This document shows, one piece after another, positions 37,812-47,841 of a DNA stretch of 64,000 nucleotides. Within the stretch, counting starts at the first letter, position 1, and each line of letters begins with the position of its first letter. The DNA is from Seramator thermalis (lineage in GTDB: Bacteria; Bacteroidota; Bacteroidia; Bacteroidales; Dysgonomonadaceae). A model generated the notes under the pieces. It was given only the letters and a program-made list of their open reading frames with translations, had not been told where the DNA came from and searched no databases. The position numbers were made by a program, and so were the translations under genes. The DNA lies in the NCBI RefSeq assembly GCF_004138125.1, contig NZ_RXHS01000002.1, forward strand, positions 186,001-250,000. The letters are read 5' to 3'.

Positions 37812-38711
37812 ATGACAGAAAAGATAAGAGTTGCCATTATCGGCTACGGAAATATTGGACATTATGTACTCGAAAGCCTACTTGCGTCCGAAGATATGGA
37901 AATTGCCGGCGTTATCCGGCGTGATGCCACAAATGTTCCTCCCGAACTGAACCCATTTAAAGTGGTTTCGACAATTGATAAACTTCCTGAAGTAGATGTC
38001 GCAATTCTGTGTACACCGACGCGAGAAGTCGAGAAATTCGCAAAAGAGTGCCTTTCCTTAGGAATTCGCACGGTCGATAGTTTTGATATTCATGGCCAAA
38101 TACCCGATTTGAGAAAATCATTGGATGCGACAGCCAAAAAAAACAATTCGGTATCTATTCTCTCGGCAGGTTGGGATCCGGGCAGCGATTCCATTGTCCG
38201 CACCTTGATGGAAGCTATGGCCCCCAAAGGGATTACCTATACTAATTTTGGGCCCGGCATGAGTATGGGGCATACTGTTGCCGTGAAAGCGATAGCAGGA
38301 GTGAAAGCTGCGCTTTCTATGACTATTCCGCTGGGTACCGGTGTGCATCGCCGGATGGTTTATATTGAGATGGAGGATGGTTACAGTTTTGATGAGGTGG
38401 CAAAAGCAATTAAATCTGACGATTATTTCGCTCACGACGAAACACACGTTTTTCGGGTGGAAAGCGTGGATGCATTGAAAGATATGGGACATGGCGTGCG
38501 TATGGAACGGAAAGGCGTTTCGGGCTCGACTCAAAATCAACTGTTCTCCTATGAAATGCGCATCAATAATCCTGCTCTCACGGCACAAGTTCTGGTAGGC
38601 GCGGCCCGAGCATCTATGAAACAACAACCCGGCGCCTACACTTTGATCGAAATTCCTGTCGTGGATTTACTGCCGGGAAGCCGTGACGAATGGGTGAAAA
38701 AATTGGTTTGA
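37812..38711 (+). CDS. ddh: meso-Diaminopimelate D-dehydrogenase
   Basis: NADPH-dependent enzyme that makes meso-diaminopimelate from tetrahydrodipicolinate and ammonia in one step; 299 residues. Rossmann start VAIIGYGNIGHYVLESLL at about 7-24, VAILCTPTREVEKFAKECL near 66-84, TVDSFDIHGQIPDLR near 90-104, SAGWDPGSDSIVRTLMEA near 116-133 and the substrate-side GPGMSMGHTVAVKAI near 150-164. The product feeds MurE at 16585, whose DNPR motif marks DAP use. The enzyme gives a shortcut past the succinylase or aminotransferase routes. Confidence 0.93.
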   Translation: MTEKIRVAIIGYGNIGHYVLESLLASEDMEIAGVIRRDATNVPPELNPFKVVSTIDKLPEVDVAILCTPTREVEKFAKECLSLGIRTVDSFDIHGQIPDLRKSLDATAKKNNSVSILSAGWDPGSDSIVRTLMEAMAPKGITYTNFGPGMSMGHTVAVKAIAGVKAALSMTIPLGTGVHRRMVYIEMEDGYSFDEVAKAIKSDDYFAHDETHVFRVESVDALKDMGHGVRMERKGVSGSTQNQLFSYEMRINNPALTAQVLVGAARASMKQQPGAYTLIEIPVVDLLPGSRDEWVKKLV

Positions 38712-38726
38712 ACCCTGAAATTTAAT

Positions 38727-38734
38727 TATCTTTG
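38727..38734 (+). promoter_or_regulatory. lgt -7 element (TATCTTTG)
   Basis: Full match to TAnnTTTG, 16 bases before the lgt ATG. A TTGG at 38703-38706 sits 20 bases upstream, inside the end of the previous gene, and may be the -33 box. Confidence 0.55.
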
Positions 38735-38750
38735 CCAAAATTCAATTTCA

Positions 38751-39644
38751 ATGAACCTTGCACTTTCCATTACATGGGATGTAAATCCCGAACTTTTCAC
38801 TATTTTTGGACGAGAAATACGCTGGTATGGCCTTTTGTGGGTAATCGGGCTGATTGTGGCAGTTTATATCGTTCAGAAAATTTTTCAAAAGGAAGACCTC
38901 CCCGAAAAATGGTTTGATTCGCTTTTTATCTACATGATTGTAGGGATTATTGTCGGTGCTCGATTGGGGCATTGTTTGTTCTACGAACCCGAATATTACT
39001 TATCACATCCCATCGAAATTCTAAAAATTTGGGAAGGTGGATTGGCGAGTCACGGCGGAGTTGTCGGAATTATTATCGCCGTGTGGCTCTATTCACGCAA
39101 AGTTACCAAACTCAGTATGCTTTGGACTTTTGACCGAGTGATGGTGCCAACGGGTTTCACGGCAGCCATGATTCGATTGGGCAATCTGATGAATCACGAA
39201 ATTTATGGTGGACCGACGGATGCGCCGTGGGGTTTTCGATTTATAACAAACATAAATGCATGGATGAACGGAGCTCCGCCCGTGTATTCGGAACCGTCGC
39301 ATCCGACGCAAATTTACGAAGCATTGGCTTACTTGGTTGTCTTCGGCATCACCATGTACATGTATTGGAAGACAGATGCCAAAGATCGCAAAGGCCTAAT
39401 TACGGGCGTAGGTATTCTGATTATTTTCCTTTTCCGTTTCTTTATCGAATTTATTAAAAATGTCCAAGTGGACTCCGAAATAGCCATGCGCGAAAATACC
39501 GGTTTGGTTTTAGGCCAATGGTTAAGTGTTCCTTTCATTATTTGGGGTGTTTGGATGATTTGGTTCGCGTTATCACACAAACCCGAGAAGGTAGTTACAC
39601 CACATCAGTCGGATTTAAATAGGAAAAAGGCGAAAAAGAAATAG
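38751..39644 (+). CDS. lgt: Prolipoprotein diacylglyceryl transferase
   Basis: Inner-membrane enzyme that adds diacylglycerol to the lipobox cysteine of lipoproteins such as the SusD, SusE and amylase proteins of this window; 297 residues with about seven membrane segments. Motifs: IRWYGLLWVIGLIVA near 23-37, GARLGHCLFYEP near 68-79, GLASHGGVVGI near 97-107, the signature MIRLGNLMNHEIYGGPTD near 140-157 and PSHPTQIYEAL near 182-192. The tail is strongly basic (NRKKAKKK). Confidence 0.95.
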   Translation: MNLALSITWDVNPELFTIFGREIRWYGLLWVIGLIVAVYIVQKIFQKEDLPEKWFDSLFIYMIVGIIVGARLGHCLFYEPEYYLSHPIEILKIWEGGLASHGGVVGIIIAVWLYSRKVTKLSMLWTFDRVMVPTGFTAAMIRLGNLMNHEIYGGPTDAPWGFRFITNINAWMNGAPPVYSEPSHPTQIYEALAYLVVFGITMYMYWKTDAKDRKGLITGVGILIIFLFRFFIEFIKNVQVDSEIAMRENTGLVLGQWLSVPFIIWGVWMIWFALSHKPEKVVTPHQSDLNRKKAKKK

Positions 39645-39724
39645 AGAAAAATCATTGAAACATAACAAATGTCTTTGATGATATATACACACGGACAGAC
39701 TACTAACACTATCCATTATTTATT

Positions 39725-40963
39725 ATGATGTACAGACCAAGAGAAATTAAAAAGAACATTTATTATGTCGGTGTAAACGATCGAAACAAAAACCTCTTTG
39801 AAAATCTTTGGCCGCTACCCAAAGGGGTTTCTTACAATTCGTTTCTGATCGAAGATGAAAAAATTACACTTATCGATACGGTAGATGTGTGCTATTCGGA
39901 TTTGTTTTTTCGCAATATTCAATCCATTATCGGCGAAAAACCCATCCATTACCTGGTTGTAAATCATATGGAACCTGATCATTCGGGAGCCATCGAATGG
40001 TTGGTGACCAAATATCCGGATATCCAAATCATAGGCAACAGCCGTACGGCAGATATGCTGAAAGGATATTATGGCGTGACGGACAACGTGATCGAAATTA
40101 ACGACAAGGATGAAATATCGATCGGGAAAAATACCCTTCGTTTTTATCTCACACCAATGGTTCACTGGCCCGAAACCATGATGACTTATATCCCCGAAAC
40201 ACACGTTTTGTTTTCGGGAGATGCGTTCGGATCTTTTGGAACACTCGATGGAGGCATATTGGATACTCAGCTCAATCCTGAATGGTATGAAGACGAAATG
40301 ATTCGGTACTATTCAAATATCGTAGGCAAGTATGGATCACCAATCCAGGCAGCCCTTAAGAAATTATCGTCGAATGCTATAGAGACAATTTGTTCCACAC
40401 ACGGGCCGATATGGACGACAGATGAAAATATAACACACGTGATATCGATTTACGACAAATTGAGCAGATACGAAGCGATAGAAAACGGATTGGTGGTTGC
40501 TTATGGAAGTATGTACGGACACACCGAACAACTTGCAGAAATCATTGGTGCCGGTGCAGCCGATGCCGGACTAAAAAACATTGTGTTGCACAATGTCTCC
40601 AAAACATCCGATTCCGAGATACTTCGCGATATATTTAAATACAACGGGTTGATTATCGGATCTCCGACCTACAACAATAAGCTCTATCCGGGAGTTGAGA
40701 ACCTGATTTCGGCCATTCAAAATCGAAATCTGAAAAATCGGTTTTTCAGTTATTTTGGGGGATTTACGTGGGCCGGTGCCGCAGCTAAGCATTTAAAAGA
40801 ATTTTCGGATAAGATGGAATTCGAATTAATTTGCTCACCGGTAGAGATGAAACAGTCTCCCGATGGAGTTACGTGCGATTTGGCTTATTCGTTGGGAACA
40901 AAAATTGCCGAACGAATTTTATCCAATGAACCGATCAAAACACAAAAGATTGATTGTCATTAA
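39725..40963 (+). CDS. Flavodiiron protein (oxygen/NO reductase)
   Basis: Cytoplasmic protein that reduces oxygen or nitric oxide to protect anaerobes; 412 residues. An N-terminal metallo-beta-lactamase-like diiron domain carries H81-x-E83-x-D85-H86 (NHMEPDHSG), MVHWPETMMTY near 140, SGDAFGSFG near 160 and STHGPIW near 225. The C-terminal flavodoxin domain starts at VAYGSMYGHTEQLAEIIG near 258 and includes the FMN loop SPTYNNKLYPG. There is no fused rubredoxin domain. It is not clear whether the first or second ATG (39728) is used. NagB follows after 23 bases. Confidence 0.94.
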   Translation: MMYRPREIKKNIYYVGVNDRNKNLFENLWPLPKGVSYNSFLIEDEKITLIDTVDVCYSDLFFRNIQSIIGEKPIHYLVVNHMEPDHSGAIEWLVTKYPDIQIIGNSRTADMLKGYYGVTDNVIEINDKDEISIGKNTLRFYLTPMVHWPETMMTYIPETHVLFSGDAFGSFGTLDGGILDTQLNPEWYEDEMIRYYSNIVGKYGSPIQAALKKLSSNAIETICSTHGPIWTTDENITHVISIYDKLSRYEAIENGLVVAYGSMYGHTEQLAEIIGAGAADAGLKNIVLHNVSKTSDSEILRDIFKYNGLIIGSPTYNNKLYPGVENLISAIQNRNLKNRFFSYFGGFTWAGAAAKHLKEFSDKMEFELICSPVEMKQSPDGVTCDLAYSLGTKIAERILSNEPIKTQKIDCH

Positions 40964-40986
40964 TTTTTTAAAAATATTCTACGGTA

Positions 40987-41796
40987 ATGAGACTTATAAT
41001 TCAACCTGATGCCAACCAATTGGCCAGATGGGCGGCAAACTATATAGCTGCTAAAATCAACAAAGCAAATCCAACCTCCGATCATCCGTTCAAACTTGGT
41101 CTGCCAACCGGTTCATCGCCTCTTGGTACCTATCGGGAACTGATTCGTCTATATGAAAACGGTATCCTTTCTTTCGAAAATGTTGTTACTTTCAACATGG
41201 ACGAATACGTAGGTCTTCCCGAAGATCATCCTCAAAGTTATCATACCTTTATGTGGAGTAACTTTTTCGGCCATATCGACATAAAAAAGGAAAATGTGCA
41301 TATTCTCAACGGAATGGCTGACGATTTGGAGGCTGAGTGCGATGCTTACGAGCAAGCGATTCGAGATGCCGGCGGAATAGATTTGTTTTTGGGTGGAATA
41401 GGTCCCGATGGACATATTGCATTCAACGAGCCCGGATCTTCGTTGTGTTCGCGAACTCGAATTAAAACGCTGACAACGGATACGATTATAGCCAACTCTC
41501 GTTTCTTTGATGATGATGTCAATAAAGTACCTAAAACGGCTTTAACGGTGGGGGTTGCTACCGTGCTTGATGCTAAAGAGGTTTTGATTCTCGTGAACGG
41601 ACATCACAAAGCCAGAGCTCTGTTTCAAGCGGTGGAAGGCCCTGTAACTCAAATGTGGACAATCAGTGCGCTGCAAATGCACCCCAAAGGAATTATTGTG
41701 TGTGATTATGATGCATGTGCCGAACTCAAAGTGAGCACTTACAAATATTTTCTCGATATCGAACACGACAATCTTGATCCCGATTTGCTCCTTTAA
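40987..41796 (+). CDS. nagB: Glucosamine-6-phosphate deaminase
   Basis: Converts glucosamine 6-phosphate to fructose 6-phosphate and ammonia; 269 residues, close to E. coli NagB. Motifs [16 protein letters not shown] at about 36-51, [16 protein letters not shown] near 71-86 (catalytic aspartate) and [17 protein letters not shown] near 135-151 (catalytic histidine and glutamate). It may share a transcript with the flavodiiron gene 23 bases upstream and ends in a strong terminator. It links recycled amino sugars to glycolysis. Confidence 0.96.
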   Translation: MRLIIQPDANQLARWAANYIAAKINKANPTSDHPFKLGLPTGSSPLGTYRELIRLYENGILSFENVVTFNMDEYVGLPEDHPQSYHTFMWSNFFGHIDIKKENVHILNGMADDLEAECDAYEQAIRDAGGIDLFLGGIGPDGHIAFNEPGSSLCSRTRIKTLTTDTIIANSRFFDDDVNKVPKTALTVGVATVLDAKEVLILVNGHHKARALFQAVEGPVTQMWTISALQMHPKGIIVCDYDACAELKVSTYKYFLDIEHDNLDPDLLL

Positions 41797-41821
41797 TCCA
41801 ACTAACAACTAAATATTAAGG

Positions 41822-41856
41822 AAGCAGAAGTTATTTTAAATAATTTCTGCTTTTTT
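41822..41856 (+). terminator. Rho-independent terminator after nagB
   Basis: A 14-bp stem with one G-T pair (41822-41835 and 41839-41852), a 3-base loop and a run of T ending at 41856. It directly abuts the next promoter. Confidence 0.85.
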
Positions 41857-41858
41857 AT

Positions 41859-41866
41859 TAACTTTG
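41859..41866 (+). promoter_or_regulatory. Aminotransferase -7 element (TAACTTTG)
   Basis: Full match to TAnnTTTG, 56 bases before the ATG at 41923, starting three bases after the nagB terminator T-run. The -33 position falls inside the terminator stem. Confidence 0.5.
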
Positions 41867-41922
41867 CAGCGCCTGTTGAAAGCAATTCGTCAGAAAATAA
41901 TTATCAAAATCAGAAATAAGTT

Positions 41923-43119
41923 ATGCCCGACATTTCCGTGAGAGGTTTACAAATGCCCGCCTCACCTATTCGAAAATTAGCACCGTTGTCCGATGCCGCC
42001 AAAGCTCAAGGAGTGAAAGTATATCATCTCAATATAGGTCAACCCGATCTTGAATCGCCCAAGGCTGCGTTGGATGCGATCCGGTCTATCGACTTGAAAG
42101 TGCTCGAATACAGTCCGAGTGACGGTTACAGTTGGTATCGGGAAAACTTGGTTAAATATTATGCTGCTTACAATATCGATGTAAAGGCAAGCGATATTGT
42201 AATTACGACGGGTGGCTCCGAAGCAGTATTGTTTGCTTTTATGGCATGTCTTAATCCGGGTGACGAAATCATCGTGCCCGAACCGGCTTATGCCAACTAC
42301 ATGGCATTTGCCTTGTCGGCAGGCGCTGTCATCAAAACCATTCCTTCGACGATCGATTCGGGTTTTGCTCTTCCTCACATTTCGGAGTTCGAGAAACTGA
42401 TAAATTCTCGCACGAAAGGAATTTTGATTTGCAATCCCAATAACCCGAGCGGATATGTTTATACCAAAGACGAGATGGAGCAAATTCGCGATTTGGTGAA
42501 AAAATATGACTTGTTTTTGTTTTCGGATGAGGTTTATCGCGAATTTATTTACAGCGAGGCTCCATACGTTTCGGCATTTCATCTGGAAGGTATCGAACAA
42601 AATGTGGTTTTAATAGACTCGGTATCAAAACGATATAGCGAATGTGGTATTCGGATTGGGGCGCTCATCACAAAAAACAAATCTCTACACGATACGGTGA
42701 TGAAATTTTGCCAGGCACGTTTGAGCCCGCCACTTATCGGACAGATTGCGGCTAATGCTTCTTTGCAAGCCGGCGAGGCTTACATGCGGCACAATTTCGA
42801 AGAATATAAGAGTCGCCGTGATTTTCTTATTGAACGGCTCAATAAGATTCCGGGTGTTTATTCGCCAATGCCGATGGGTGCTTTTTATACCGTTGCCAGT
42901 TTGCCTGTTGACGACGCCGATGAGTTTTGTGCGTGGTGCCTTTCAGATTTTCGTTACGAAGGTCAGACCGTGTTTATGGCTCCGGCTTCGGGCTTTTATG
43001 TTACTCCCGGTTTGGGGAGAAACGAAGTGCGTATTGCTTATGTATTAAACAAAAACGATCTCGATCGGGCGCTGATTGTCCTTGAAAAGGCATTGGAGGC
43101 TTATTGCTCTTCTCGATAA
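41923..43119 (+). CDS. PLP-dependent class I/II aminotransferase
   Basis: Fold-type I aminotransferase of 398 residues, probably acting on aspartate or aromatic/branched amino acids; the sequence does not fix the substrate. The N-terminus has YHLNIGQPDLESP near 35-47; TTGGSEAVLFAFMACLNPGD near 96-115 binds the cofactor; NPNNPSGYVY near 170-179 and the Schiff-base lysine K236 (SVSKRYSE) are intact; RNEVRIAYV near 366 holds the carboxylate-binding arginine. The permease gene begins 19 bases after the stop. Confidence 0.9.
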   Translation: MPDISVRGLQMPASPIRKLAPLSDAAKAQGVKVYHLNIGQPDLESPKAALDAIRSIDLKVLEYSPSDGYSWYRENLVKYYAAYNIDVKASDIVITTGGSEAVLFAFMACLNPGDEIIVPEPAYANYMAFALSAGAVIKTIPSTIDSGFALPHISEFEKLINSRTKGILICNPNNPSGYVYTKDEMEQIRDLVKKYDLFLFSDEVYREFIYSEAPYVSAFHLEGIEQNVVLIDSVSKRYSECGIRIGALITKNKSLHDTVMKFCQARLSPPLIGQIAANASLQAGEAYMRHNFEEYKSRRDFLIERLNKIPGVYSPMPMGAFYTVASLPVDDADEFCAWCLSDFRYEGQTVFMAPASGFYVTPGLGRNEVRIAYVLNKNDLDRALIVLEKALEAYCSSR

Positions 43120-43138
43120 ATATGTGTCAGGCGCAAAG

Positions 43139-44389
43139 ATGAACACCGAACTTTTCATCGCTCGAAGAATTTACAAAGGAGACAGAGATAATAACAAAAG
43201 AGTTTCGTCTCCAGCCATTAAAATCGCCATTGCGGGTATTGCGCTCGGGTTGGCAGTTATGATTGTAGCGGTATGTATTATCATCGGTTTCAAAAAGCAG
43301 ATTCGCGATAAGGTGGTGGGATTTGGAGCGCATATTCAGATCACGAATTTTGATAACAATATTTCCTACGAACATGCCCCTATTGTGTTCTCCGATACTC
43401 TCAGAACAATACTCGAGTCCGATCCTGCCGTGCAGCATGTGCAGGGATTTGTTACCAAACCCGGCATCATCAAAACGGACACCGATTTTCAAGGTATTGT
43501 GCTGAAAGGAGTAGGGGAGGATTACGATTGGACTTTTTTTAAAAAAAATTTGCTCGAGGGAGACATTATATCTTCCGAGGATACTTCTTCGAATGCCAAT
43601 CCTGCCATCGTTTCAAAATCTATTGCCGACAAATTGAATCTGAAGCTTGGTGATCGTTTTGTAACCTATTTTGTGCAGGACCCGGTTAGAGCTCGTCGTT
43701 TCGAAATTGTGGGAGTGTATAGTACCAATTTTGAAGATTACGACAAACTTTATGTGATTACCGATCAAAAAATTTTGTCTCGATTAAATGATTGGGATGG
43801 AGATATGGTGAGTGGTATCGAAGTGTTGGTAAAAGACTATGATCGTCTCGACGAAACTGCACAGAGATTGTTTTTCGACATGTCGTCTTATAAGGATCGG
43901 CTCGGAAACTCACTGTATGCGCGTTCGATAAAGGATATAAATCCGATGATATTCAATTGGTTGAGCCTGCTCGATATGAATGTTTGGGTAATTCTCATTC
44001 TCATGGTTGTGGTGTCGGGTTTTACCATGATTTCCGGGCTTTTAATCATTATTCTCGAGCGTACGAATATGATAGGTATTCTCAAAGCAATGGGAACAAC
44101 TAATTTCAGTATTCGTAAAGTTTTTCTTTATCTTTCAGTTTTTCTGATCGGTCAAGGAATGTTGTGGGGAAATATCGTGGGATTAACGATTTGCCTTTTG
44201 CAAAGCAAATTTCAAATACTCAAACTCGATCCGGCTACTTATTACCTGACATCGGTACCCATTGAGCTGAATGTGTTGTATCTGATTTTGTTAAATTTAG
44301 GCACTCTCCTTGTCTCTTTGTTAATGATGATCGGTCCATCTTATCTGGTCGCAAAAATTACTCCTGCCAAATCTATTCAGTTCGAATAG
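43139..44389 (+). CDS. FtsX/LolC-E-like ABC permease
   Basis: Inner-membrane permease subunit of the lipoprotein-release type; 416 residues from the ATG at 43139 (the frame is open 21 codons further back into the aminotransferase gene, but this start gives the family N-terminus MNTELFIARRIYKGD). Topology: membrane segment near 30-52 (IAIAGIALGLAVMIVAVCIII), a periplasmic domain of about 220 residues, then three segments near 285-305, 330-350 and 385-405 with the FtsX-type ILERTNMIGILKAMG. No ATPase partner gene is next to it. A role in lipoprotein export is plausible but not shown. Confidence 0.85.
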   Translation: MNTELFIARRIYKGDRDNNKRVSSPAIKIAIAGIALGLAVMIVAVCIIIGFKKQIRDKVVGFGAHIQITNFDNNISYEHAPIVFSDTLRTILESDPAVQHVQGFVTKPGIIKTDTDFQGIVLKGVGEDYDWTFFKKNLLEGDIISSEDTSSNANPAIVSKSIADKLNLKLGDRFVTYFVQDPVRARRFEIVGVYSTNFEDYDKLYVITDQKILSRLNDWDGDMVSGIEVLVKDYDRLDETAQRLFFDMSSYKDRLGNSLYARSIKDINPMIFNWLSLLDMNVWVILILMVVVSGFTMISGLLIIILERTNMIGILKAMGTTNFSIRKVFLYLSVFLIGQGMLWGNIVGLTICLLQSKFQILKLDPATYYLTSVPIELNVLYLILLNLGTLLVSLLMMIGPSYLVAKITPAKSIQFE

Positions 44390-44439
44390 TCGCCTCATCG
44401 TGATTGTCTTTTTTGGTTGTTGAAAAAAAATAAAAGTAT

Positions 44440-44447
44440 TATATTTG
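44440..44447 (+). promoter_or_regulatory. Tricorn-type protease promoter (-7 TATATTTG)
   Basis: Full match to TAnnTTTG, 27 bases before the ATG; TTG boxes at 44417-44422 lie 17-20 bases upstream and can serve as -33. Confidence 0.6.
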
Positions 44448-44474
44448 TACTTATTAACAAAAAAATAAGTACAG

Positions 44475-47400
44475 ATGATAATGAAACGTCTTTTGGCAGG
44501 TCTTTTCTGCCTCCTAACACTCTCTTTGAGTGCACAAAATCCGCTTTGGATGCGATATCCGTCAGTGTCTCCGGATGGTTCGCAAGTAGCTTTCGCTTAC
44601 AAGGGCGACATTTACAAAGTTTCGATTAATGGTGGAAAAGCTGCGCGCTTGACAGCTAACGATGCCTTCGACAGCTCTCCGGTTTGGTCGCCTGATGGCG
44701 AAAAAATAGCTTTTGTGAGCGATCGCGAAAATGGAGCGAAAGATATTTTCGTCATGTCGTCGGATGGAGGTCCTGCACAAAGACTCACCACAAATTCGGC
44801 TTCCGAAAATTTGTTTACCTTTACTCCCGACGGTAAATATGTCGTATTTTCGGCACACTATCAAGATCCGGCCAAGAGTGCCATGTTTCCCACGGCGCGA
44901 TTGACCGAATTATATAAAGTTTCGGTTGGAGGTGGCCGCCCTGAAATGATTGTTGCTTTTCCGGCAGACAAAATCAGTTTTCATCCATCCGGAAGAAAAT
45001 TCCTTTATCAGGATATTAAGGGATTCGAGAACACTTGGCGAAAACACCACACTTCGGCGGTTACGCGCGATATCCTTCAGTACGATATCAGTTCGGGCAG
45101 CATTCAAAAACTGATAGATTGGCAAGGCGAAGATACTGATCCTGTTTATGGAAGCGATGGCAACACGTTTTATTTCTTGAGCGAGCGCAGCGGAACATTC
45201 AATGTGTTTAGTTCGTCGGTGTCCACTCCTTCTGCCGTTAAACAACTTACTCATTTCAATAATCATCCTGTGCGATTCCTTTCGGTTTCCGACAACGGTA
45301 CACTTTGTTTTGGTTACGATGGCGAAATTTATAGGTTAACACCGGGTTCTGCCTCTCCGCAAAAGCTGCAGATCACCATCACGTCAGATGTCGACGAGCC
45401 TCCGCTCAAAAAACTCAGTTTTACGTCCGGAGCAACTTCGGCAGCTAATTCGCCGGATGGCAAGCAAATTGCTTTTACCGTCAGGGGCGATGTTTTTGTT
45501 ACTTCGGCCGATTATGCTACCACCAAACAAATTTCACAATCGATTGCTGAAGAGGCCGATGTAGATTTTGGCGCCGATAATCGTTCGTTGGTATATTCGA
45601 GTTATCGCGATGGTCGGTGGAATGTGTATATTGCCCGAATCGCCCGTAAGGAAGAGCCCAATTTTCCGAATGCGACGCTTATTGACGAACAACCGCTTAT
45701 CAAGAATGACGATTCGGAAAAGCAGCATCCCAAATTTTCTCCCGACGGAAAGGAAGTCGCTTTTGTTCAGGATCGTAAAAAGTTGATGGTATATAATCTC
45801 GAGTCGAAAAAAATTCGGCAAATCACCGACGGAACTTACCAGCAAGGAACCGACGGAAGTATAGATTACGAATGGTCGCCAGATGGCAAATGGTTTGTGA
45901 TGGAATATGTTTCCAACAATCATTCGCCTTACACCAATATTGGTATTGTGAGTGCACAATCGGGTGGCGATATTTTTGATCTCACTCACAGCGGTTATAC
46001 AAATCGAAATCCGCGATGGGTGATGGATGGTAACGCAATTCTTTTCAATTCGGAACAATACGGTATGCGTAATCATGCTTCTTGGGGTTCGATGGAAGAT
46101 GTGATGATCGCTTTTGTCAATCGCGAAGCGTATAATAAGTTCAAAATGAGTAAGGAAGAGTACGAGCTCTTTACGGATGCCGAAAAGGAAGCCAAAAAAG
46201 CTTCGGAAAAAGAGGATGAAAAAGATAATGATTCGAAAAAGGCCAATGAAAAGCCCAAAGATATTGTCATGGAGTTCGAAAACATGGATCAGCGCATCGA
46301 ACGTTTGACGCCTAATTCGTCGCGACTTGGCAGTGCCCTTATCAACAAGGATGCGACCAAACTTTATTACTTATCGGCTTTCGAAGACGATTATGATTTG
46401 TGGGTGCACGATTTGCGTGAGAAAACAACCAAACTGCTTTCAAAACTCAAAGGAGGTAATGCCTCGTTGAGTACCGATAAGGATCAAAAGATACTTTTTA
46501 TTTTGGGAAGCAAGAAAATGCAGAAAATGGATTTTTCGGGCGAAAAATTAACGCCGATTGATTATAAAGCCGAAATGAAACTCGATCTGGACAAAGAACG
46601 AGAATTTATGTTCAATTATGTACAACGCGAAGAAAAGGAAAGGTTTTATAATGTCAACATGCACGGCGTGGATTGGGATAATCTAACGGCACACTATCGC
46701 AAATTTTTGCCCCATATCAACAACAATTACGATTTTTCGGAAATGTTGTCCGAATTGTTGGGCGAGCTCAATGTGTCGCACACCGGATCGGGTTATCGTG
46801 CTCCCGGAAGTGAAGATAAAACGGCAAATCTGGGACTTTTTGTAAGCAGTGACAATAACCTGAAGGGCTTAAAAATAGACGAAATACTCATCAATGGTCC
46901 CTTCGATACCTTTCTCTCGAAAGCCAAACCGGGTGATATTATCGAAAAAATAGACGGTCAGGAAATTCTTCCTCAGCAGGATTACTACCCTATGCTCGAA
47001 GGAAAGACCGGGAAAAACACGCTGATCTCACTTTATTCGCCTGCCACCGGCGAACGTTGGGATGAAGTCGTCAAGCCTATTTCATCCGCAGTGCAGGACA
47101 ATCTGCTTTATGAACGCTGGGTGAAACAACGTGCCGACGAGGTGGATCGACTATCGAATGGCCGACTTGGATATGTGCATGTAGCCTCGATGGACGATGC
47201 AAGTTTCCGAAAAATTTATGCCGACGCGTTGGGCAAATATTATCAAAAAGAGGGCATCGTGATAGATATTCGTTACAACGGGGGAGGCCGATTGCACGAA
47301 GATTTGGAAGTATTTTTCAGTGGAAAGAAGTATCTTGATCAGGTGATACGCGATAAACAGTATTGCGAAATGCCCAGCCGCAGATGGAACAAGCCTTCTG

Positions 47401-47711
47401 TCATGCTCATCACCGAAGCCGATTATTCCAATGCTCACGGTACGCCCTGGGTATATAAACATCAAAATATCGGCAAACTGGTAGGCATGCCCGTCCCGGG
47501 AACCATGACTAGCGTAAATTGGGTAACACTGCAAGATCCGACACTTTATTTCGGTATTCCCGTTGTAGGTTATCGTACCGCACAAGGAACTTATCTCGAA
47601 AACAGTCAGCTCGAACCGGATGTCAAAGCGCCTCTCGATTTGAATAAGGTTGTCGGTGGCCAAGATACTCAACTTGAAGCCGCCGTTCGCGAATTACTGA
47701 AAGAGTTGTAG
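44475..47711 (+). CDS. Tricorn protease homologue (S41 family)
   Basis: Large secreted or periplasmic protease, 1078 residues, with a signal peptide (LLAGLFCLLTLSLSA). Residues about 25-330 and 330-680 form two beta-propellers of PD40 repeats (SPDGSQVAFAYKGDIY, SPDGEKIAFVSDREN, SPDGKEVAFVQDRKK). A lysine/glutamate-rich insert lies near 555-600 (EKEAKKASEKEDEKDNDSKK). A tricorn core follows, with a PDZ domain at about 770-860 and the S41 protease domain, where S985 in DYSNAHGTP is the probable nucleophile. The family degrades peptides passed through the propeller. The second ATG at 44481 is an alternative start. A strong terminator follows. Confidence 0.93.
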   Translation: MIMKRLLAGLFCLLTLSLSAQNPLWMRYPSVSPDGSQVAFAYKGDIYKVSINGGKAARLTANDAFDSSPVWSPDGEKIAFVSDRENGAKDIFVMSSDGGPAQRLTTNSASENLFTFTPDGKYVVFSAHYQDPAKSAMFPTARLTELYKVSVGGGRPEMIVAFPADKISFHPSGRKFLYQDIKGFENTWRKHHTSAVTRDILQYDISSGSIQKLIDWQGEDTDPVYGSDGNTFYFLSERSGTFNVFSSSVSTPSAVKQLTHFNNHPVRFLSVSDNGTLCFGYDGEIYRLTPGSASPQKLQITITSDVDEPPLKKLSFTSGATSAANSPDGKQIAFTVRGDVFVTSADYATTKQISQSIAEEADVDFGADNRSLVYSSYRDGRWNVYIARIARKEEPNFPNATLIDEQPLIKNDDSEKQHPKFSPDGKEVAFVQDRKKLMVYNLESKKIRQITDGTYQQGTDGSIDYEWSPDGKWFVMEYVSNNHSPYTNIGIVSAQSGGDIFDLTHSGYTNRNPRWVMDGNAILFNSEQYGMRNHASWGSMEDVMIAFVNREAYNKFKMSKEEYELFTDAEKEAKKASEKEDEKDNDSKKANEKPKDIVMEFENMDQRIERLTPNSSRLGSALINKDATKLYYLSAFEDDYDLWVHDLREKTTKLLSKLKGGNASLSTDKDQKILFILGSKKMQKMDFSGEKLTPIDYKAEMKLDLDKEREFMFNYVQREEKERFYNVNMHGVDWDNLTAHYRKFLPHINNNYDFSEMLSELLGELNVSHTGSGYRAPGSEDKTANLGLFVSSDNNLKGLKIDEILINGPFDTFLSKAKPGDIIEKIDGQEILPQQDYYPMLEGKTGKNTLISLYSPATGERWDEVVKPISSAVQDNLLYERWVKQRADEVDRLSNGRLGYVHVASMDDASFRKIYADALGKYYQKEGIVIDIRYNGGGRLHEDLEVFFSGKKYLDQVIRDKQYCEMPSRRWNKPSVMLITEADYSNAHGTPWVYKHQNIGKLVGMPVPGTMTSVNWVTLQDPTLYFGIPVVGYRTAQGTYLENSQLEPDVKAPLDLNKVVGGQDTQLEAAVRELLKEL

Positions 47712-47730
47712 CTCGATCTGATAATAAAAA

Positions 47731-47770
47731 AAGTCCCTGCCAAATTTACAATCGGCAGGGGTTTTTATTT
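47731..47770 (+). terminator. Rho-independent terminator after the tricorn gene
   Basis: Stem CCCTGCC (47736-47742) with GGCAGGG (47755-47761), then TTTTTATTTT. A run of A precedes it, so it can act on both strands and would also stop minus-strand transcripts leaving the GIY-YIG array. Confidence 0.88.
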
Positions 47771-47841
47771 TGATATTTATGAAACTAAACATTTGGATAA
47801 AACTACAGCTGTATCGGAGTGCTCTGAACGATCTGTTTCAA